Below, piece after piece: positions 60,430-64,000 of a stretch of 64,000 bases of DNA. A model generated the notes under the pieces. The model did not search any database, was not told the origin of the DNA, and saw only the letters and a list, made by a program, of their open reading frames with translations. The translations under genes were made by a program, and so were the position numbers. Source of the stretch: Larimichthys crocea (Eukaryota; Chordata; Actinopteri; Sciaenidae); NCBI RefSeq assembly GCF_000972845.2, contig NC_040027.1, forward strand, positions 7,678,632-7,742,631, given 5' to 3'. The stretch's first letter is position 1. Each line of letters opens with the position of its first letter.

Positions 60430-61080
60430 GAACAGTATTGAGTTCTTTGGATGATTGAATTCGCTCCAGTCTTTTAGGATTGGGCCCAGATATATATTTG
60501 TCTGTTGGATAGATATTTGGCTTGGGATATTTGTTTTGTTTGTTTGTTTTTAATGTACAATGTTTAAGGGAACATTTGTGCGCTCATTGTTGGGCAGTGA
60601 ATGAATGTGTTGATTCTGGTGGATTGATCATATTGAGCTCTTAGATTTTCATAAATCTGTAGCCTTAGTGGAGATTTTAGGGATAGGGTATGTTTGCTCT
60701 GGGCTTTGATTGGTGACATTAGTGGAAAAAATGGTATTTAGAGAAGTCGTACAGTTTTTAGATTCAGCATCTGGACAAGATAGAAGATGTTTTTACCCCA
60801 ATCATGTAACATATAGAGCCAAAGTTCTCAAATGTAAAGTAGCAGCTGGTCGTTGCCCAAAAAGCCAAGAGGGTCAACAGTTTTTGTCATTGGTGTAATC
60901 CTCGCGAACCTAACAAGACTAAAATCCAGTTTATTAATATCTAAGGTTTTTCTAACATCGCTGGTGTTTTGGACGAGGTCTGCCTGGATGGTCGTTGTAT
61001 TGTTGGGTATCTTCATCGAGTGAAGGTGCTGATGGGATTCTTCTTTTTTGTTCTTTGAGAAATTTAAACTATAAAACCTT
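60430..61080. other. AT-rich block of different composition with a protein-like frame
   Basis: This block is richer in A/T (particularly T) than its surroundings. It contains a frame ending TAA at 60898 with varied residues; from ATG 60731 it reads MVFREVVQFLDSASGQDRRC and continues with a CKVAAGRCPKSQEG segment. There are no flanking splice sites I trust and no domain I recognise. It may be a fragment of an old transposon or pseudogene of unknown type. Confidence 0.25.
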
Positions 61081-62640
61081 TTTTATTTAATAACGAGGCT
61101 CACGTTGTTCTGTAATGAAATCACTCAGGCCCCAAAAAGTGTCACATACCCATCGCAGGTCACATGGTGCTGCTGATCCAATGGTTTCCTTTGTTATGCT
61201 CCTCGGCATAACTCGGCTTTGCTAACAATGGTGCTGTTATTTTAACCTTCCTGAAAAGTTCCTCTCACAAAGTTCCCACAGTAGTTTATGTAACCTCTCT
61301 GTTTTGGAATGCACCACAAATCTGGTAATTAATTACCCATGGCGCATTGCGTCACGTCAGCAGATGTACCCCAGTCTGTCCCCGGGGGGGAAGCTCTGAG
61401 AGCAGCCGGTGTTTGTGGCCAATCAGGACGAAACATTGTGCAGCTGGATTGACACCAGGAGTCGTTCAGGGGGGAAACATCTCCCGACTTAAACATCAGA
61501 TCTGGAAGTTTCTCATAAGCAGACGTGTCGAGAGCGGGCGGATTCAGAATCCACGGGTCCACACAGAGCGTCATTGTCAGAGCGTACAGCTGAATGTGAG
61601 GATGTGTGTGCATGGGCAGCTGAGGAATGAGACTGGGTGGAAGTTTGTGTCGTTGTTAAACCTCGACTGTCAGCGAACAGCCTCGGTCTCCACTGCGGAT
61701 CTGAGTCCAGACTCAAACTCACAGATACTGAGCCCTCCATGGCAACAAAGACTGAAACACAAACTGAGAAATAGCTGCACTCCTCCTGGATTAGTAACTG
61801 TGACATCTCCTCCTCTGACACTTAGAGGACGCAGAGTCACTAAAGAGACGGACAGAACGAGTTCAGCGTGTTCTCTGAGTGTCTGAATGAACAAGGCCAA
61901 CAGTCATCAGCCCCAGCGTCACCTGAAGTCAGCCTCCTGCGTTTGCTTTATGTAACAAACATTCTCCAGGTTCAGCGTCTTAAAATGTTTGTGATCGACT
62001 TGAATAACCCGAAACCATCCCGCATTGTCTCTTGGGTGTTTGTTTCAGACCCTGTTCTTACGGTAGATTTTATTTCATAATCATTTATTGCCCAAACATG
62101 ACGATAAAGTTTAAAATACTCGAGTCAAGGTGAGTGATTTCTGTTGAACAGCTCAGATGAAATACATTGTTAGTGAACAGTTTACAGATATGTTCAGTAT
62201 CAACTTGTGAGATACGTTAATGAACATTTCATTATGTCATTTTAAAACGTACTCCAGCCGGCTTTGTGTTTTTGATGGTGAAGAAAACGTCGGGCTCGTC
62301 GATTACTGAATCCAGCCAACACTAAACTGTCTTAATCATCTTTCTAGAGTTCATGTCAACGTTAACATCAGAACTATGATAAAAACAAGGTAAGACTCAG
62401 AGCGGTAAACACTTTATAGTGTGGTTCTTCCTCTCTGGAGGTCTGACTCGAACCTTGAAGTAGCTGAAAGTTTCTGAGCTCTAATGGAGTCCCTGTGGAG
62501 GTCAGGACTTCGATGTTGAGTTAGCTGATGCTGTAAAACCACATCCAGCCCCAGGAGCAGGTTAAACACAGCTTAAAGGGCTTAGCTGGACTTTGGCTGC
62601 TGGCTGGCCCTCTTGTTGTTTGTTCTAGAAAAAGAGAGGG
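61081..62640. other. intronic stretch
   Basis: The 179-codon plus-strand frame at 61347-61886 does not begin with ATG, overlaps long minus-strand frames and has no recognisable domain, so it is not called. A donor-like AAG|GTAAGACTCAG occurs at 62387-62400 (see findings). Confidence 0.45.
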
Positions 62641-62950
62641 ATGATGGATGATGGATGGATGAGGGAAGGAGAAGAGTGGGAACAGGAGTTCTGTTGTTAG
62701 CTTTCTGTCCCACGTCTTCGAGCTCTGCAGCTCAAACTTCTCACTGAATCACTGAAGTTTGCTGGTTCTCTCTTTCTTTCTTTTGTTTTAAGTCTCACTC
62801 TGCTCCTGCTTCTCTTTCTCCGTCTCCCGCCAGCAGACAAGATTAGCCAATTAGAAACGAGCGGTGAGCTCATCCGGTAGCCACGGCGACTGCTGAGAGA
62901 ATAATATGAGCTCATCCTCTGAACAGAGAGAGAGTGACCTGTAACCATAG
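62641..62950 (+). promoter_or_regulatory. candidate promoter with CCAAT box
   Basis: Contains AGCCAATTAG (CCAAT at 62847-62851), preceded by a C/T-rich run at 62775-62830. It lies just upstream of a GC-rich segment that ends in a good donor at 63126. Function is inferred. Confidence 0.25.
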
Positions 62951-63125
62951 AAGCACTTCAGATCAGCACTTCAGCGGGTGGAGGCAGAGCGGCCTCCTCT
63001 TCCTCCACCCGCAGACACCAAACGGATACTTCACTGTAGACATTAAAAACCTGTAAATCTGAGCGCTGCGGAGCTCGACGGGACGTAACACGAGACACCA
63101 AAGACTAAACTGTGTCAGCGGAAAG
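62951..63125 (+). ncRNA. possible non-coding first exon
   Basis: A GC-richer segment ending GCGGAAAG|GTGAGT at 63125/63126, a near-consensus donor. It contains a perfect 11-bp inverted repeat, GCGGGTGGAGG at 62974-62984 with CCTCCACCCGC at 63002-63012, which could form a strong hairpin with a 17-nt loop. No frame with an ATG runs to the donor. If real, it would be a leader exon of a further mast3 transcript whose start codon lies in a downstream exon. Confidence 0.25.
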
Positions 63126-63179
63126 GTGAGTGCAGGTCTGACGTCTGATTGGATGTCAAGCTTAGTCATGTCACACGCT

Positions 63180-63430
63180 CAGTTTAATGACTAGGGGTCC
63201 AAAATTCCAGAAATTTTCAAAGTTGGAAACTTTCCAGCCAGATCTTCTTCTTGATTACATTACAAGTAAATGTAATATATCTTAATTTCTATGCAGATGA
63301 TATGTAATTACATTGACACAGCAGTAGGGTTGCAAAATTGGAAAACTTTCTATAGGAAATTAACAGGAATTTATGGGAATAAATGGGGAAAAATGGGAAT
63401 TTAACAGGGAACTTAAATATAGTTGTGGGA
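63180..63430. mobile_element. interspersed teleost repeat (TGGGAATTT-rich)
   Basis: 'TTCCAGAAATTTTCAAAGTT', 'GTTGGAAACTTTCCAGCC', 'GGGTTGCAAAATTGGAAAAC', 'AGGAATTTATGGGAATAAAT' and 'GGGAAAAATGGGAATTTAAC' are the hallmark blocks of a common fish repeat made of GGGAATTTA-like phrases. A 26-bp internal segment recurs inverted at 53423. The family name is not known to me. Confidence 0.6.
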
Positions 63431-64000
63431 AATTAATTTTAGCATAGTCTTGACTAAAACACTTGAATATCTGCTCTCACATGCACATAGCACACTGCTT
63501 ACTGCAGGGCTGTTGAGGCCACGCCCCCCTACCTGCACAGGTGATCTCTGTACCTGGACCACACTTCAGAGCCCAGAGCACACAGAGATAATTCATGTGT
63601 CCGCCCTGATTTAAAGGTTTCTTCCTGCTTCTTTCACGCTGCACGCTTGACATACAGCAGCACAACACAGAAATCTTTTAACGTGAGATAATAAACAGAT
63701 TCAGTCTCATAAATACAGACTGGTATTTGTGGGGACGAGTTAGTTGGAGGTGGATGCTGGTTTGAAATGCTGCAGAGCTTCCTGACTGCTTTCACCACAT
63801 GAAGAAGAAAGCCAAAGGCCGTCTCCCTAAACTCACCCAGAGTCGATACTCTCGTCGTCCCTCCAGCTCTGCCACTGCTGAAATGAACCGGGAATCCTCT
63901 GAGAGGACGCCGTGAGATCATGGATGATTTCAAACACCAGAGAAAAAATAAGGACGTTACGATCTCGACTCTCTGTTGTGATATCAGAGCGGGAAATCCT
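63431..64000. other. intronic stretch to the end of the window
   Basis: No further mast3 exon (no KELSLPRRG coding) is visible. The next shared exon probably lies downstream of the window. Confidence 0.5.

Noticed and set aside
61347..61886. 179-codon plus-strand frame
   Set aside because: It does not begin with ATG and overlaps minus-strand frames of similar length. The residues show no recognisable domain and there are no convincing splice sites.

Overview
This window looks like vertebrate, almost certainly teleost fish, nuclear DNA. There is no operon-like gene packing. The only convincing coding sequence is a few short exons with consensus splice sites, lying in tens of kilobases of intron-like DNA. 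That DNA is full of long (CA)n/(TG)n tracts, fish-type tRNA-derived SINEs, non-autonomous hAT-like transposons with 8-bp target-site duplications, and minisatellites. Most open frames longer than 60 codons are translations of CA/TG repeats or chance frames.

Gene content. I recognise one gene, on the plus strand: the 5' part of a microtubule-associated serine/threonine kinase gene, best matched to mast3. Two consecutive exons of a long amino-terminal isoform lie at 18309-18459 and 19275-19465. They encode the conserved MAST segment with FRKLSNPD, KLHRQLSQDE, GKQLLPLSSS and NLVRMRSQALGQSAPSLTGL. About 32.6 kb downstream, at 52037-52075, is a 13-codon first exon (MDDSSILRRRGLQ, then a donor) that closely resembles the start I remember for human MAST3. 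A third candidate first exon encodes 48 residues at 58271-58414 (begins MACLPVIQTNEE). All three alternatives end in phase 0, so all could splice onto one shared downstream exon (expected to begin KELSLPRRG). I do not find that exon, so it is probably beyond 64000. The kinase and PDZ domains would also lie downstream.

Layout. 1-18308 is an upstream intron or 5' flank with SINEs, an intact-looking 946-bp hAT-like element (5683-6628) and many CA/TG tracts. 18309-19465 holds the two exons and a short intron. 19466-50300 is the first part of a large intron. It contains a recent ~0.8-kb tandem duplication (20008-21644), a degraded LINE reverse-transcriptase remnant (26515-27041, minus strand), a polypyrimidine tract (31478-31829), a 33-unit 20-bp minisatellite with higher-order structure (35701-36360) and a hairpin MITE (40005-40285). 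50340-52036 is a probable internal promoter and 5' leader, with an inverted CCAAT box and a 42-codon upstream ORF. 52076-64000 is intron containing the third candidate first exon, a possible non-coding exon near 62950-63125 and diverged transposon remains.

How it fits together. The locus seems to make MAST proteins with different amino termini from at least two, probably three, promoters, all joining one shared body. I found no novel enzymatic system, CRISPR array, cluster or viral gene. The most interesting points are the alternative-promoter architecture, an exon whose acceptor abuts a donor-like motif (possible recursive splicing), an 11-nt sequence repeated at three donors or candidate donors, and the transposon and minisatellite structures. 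All family assignments are from memory without database searches.
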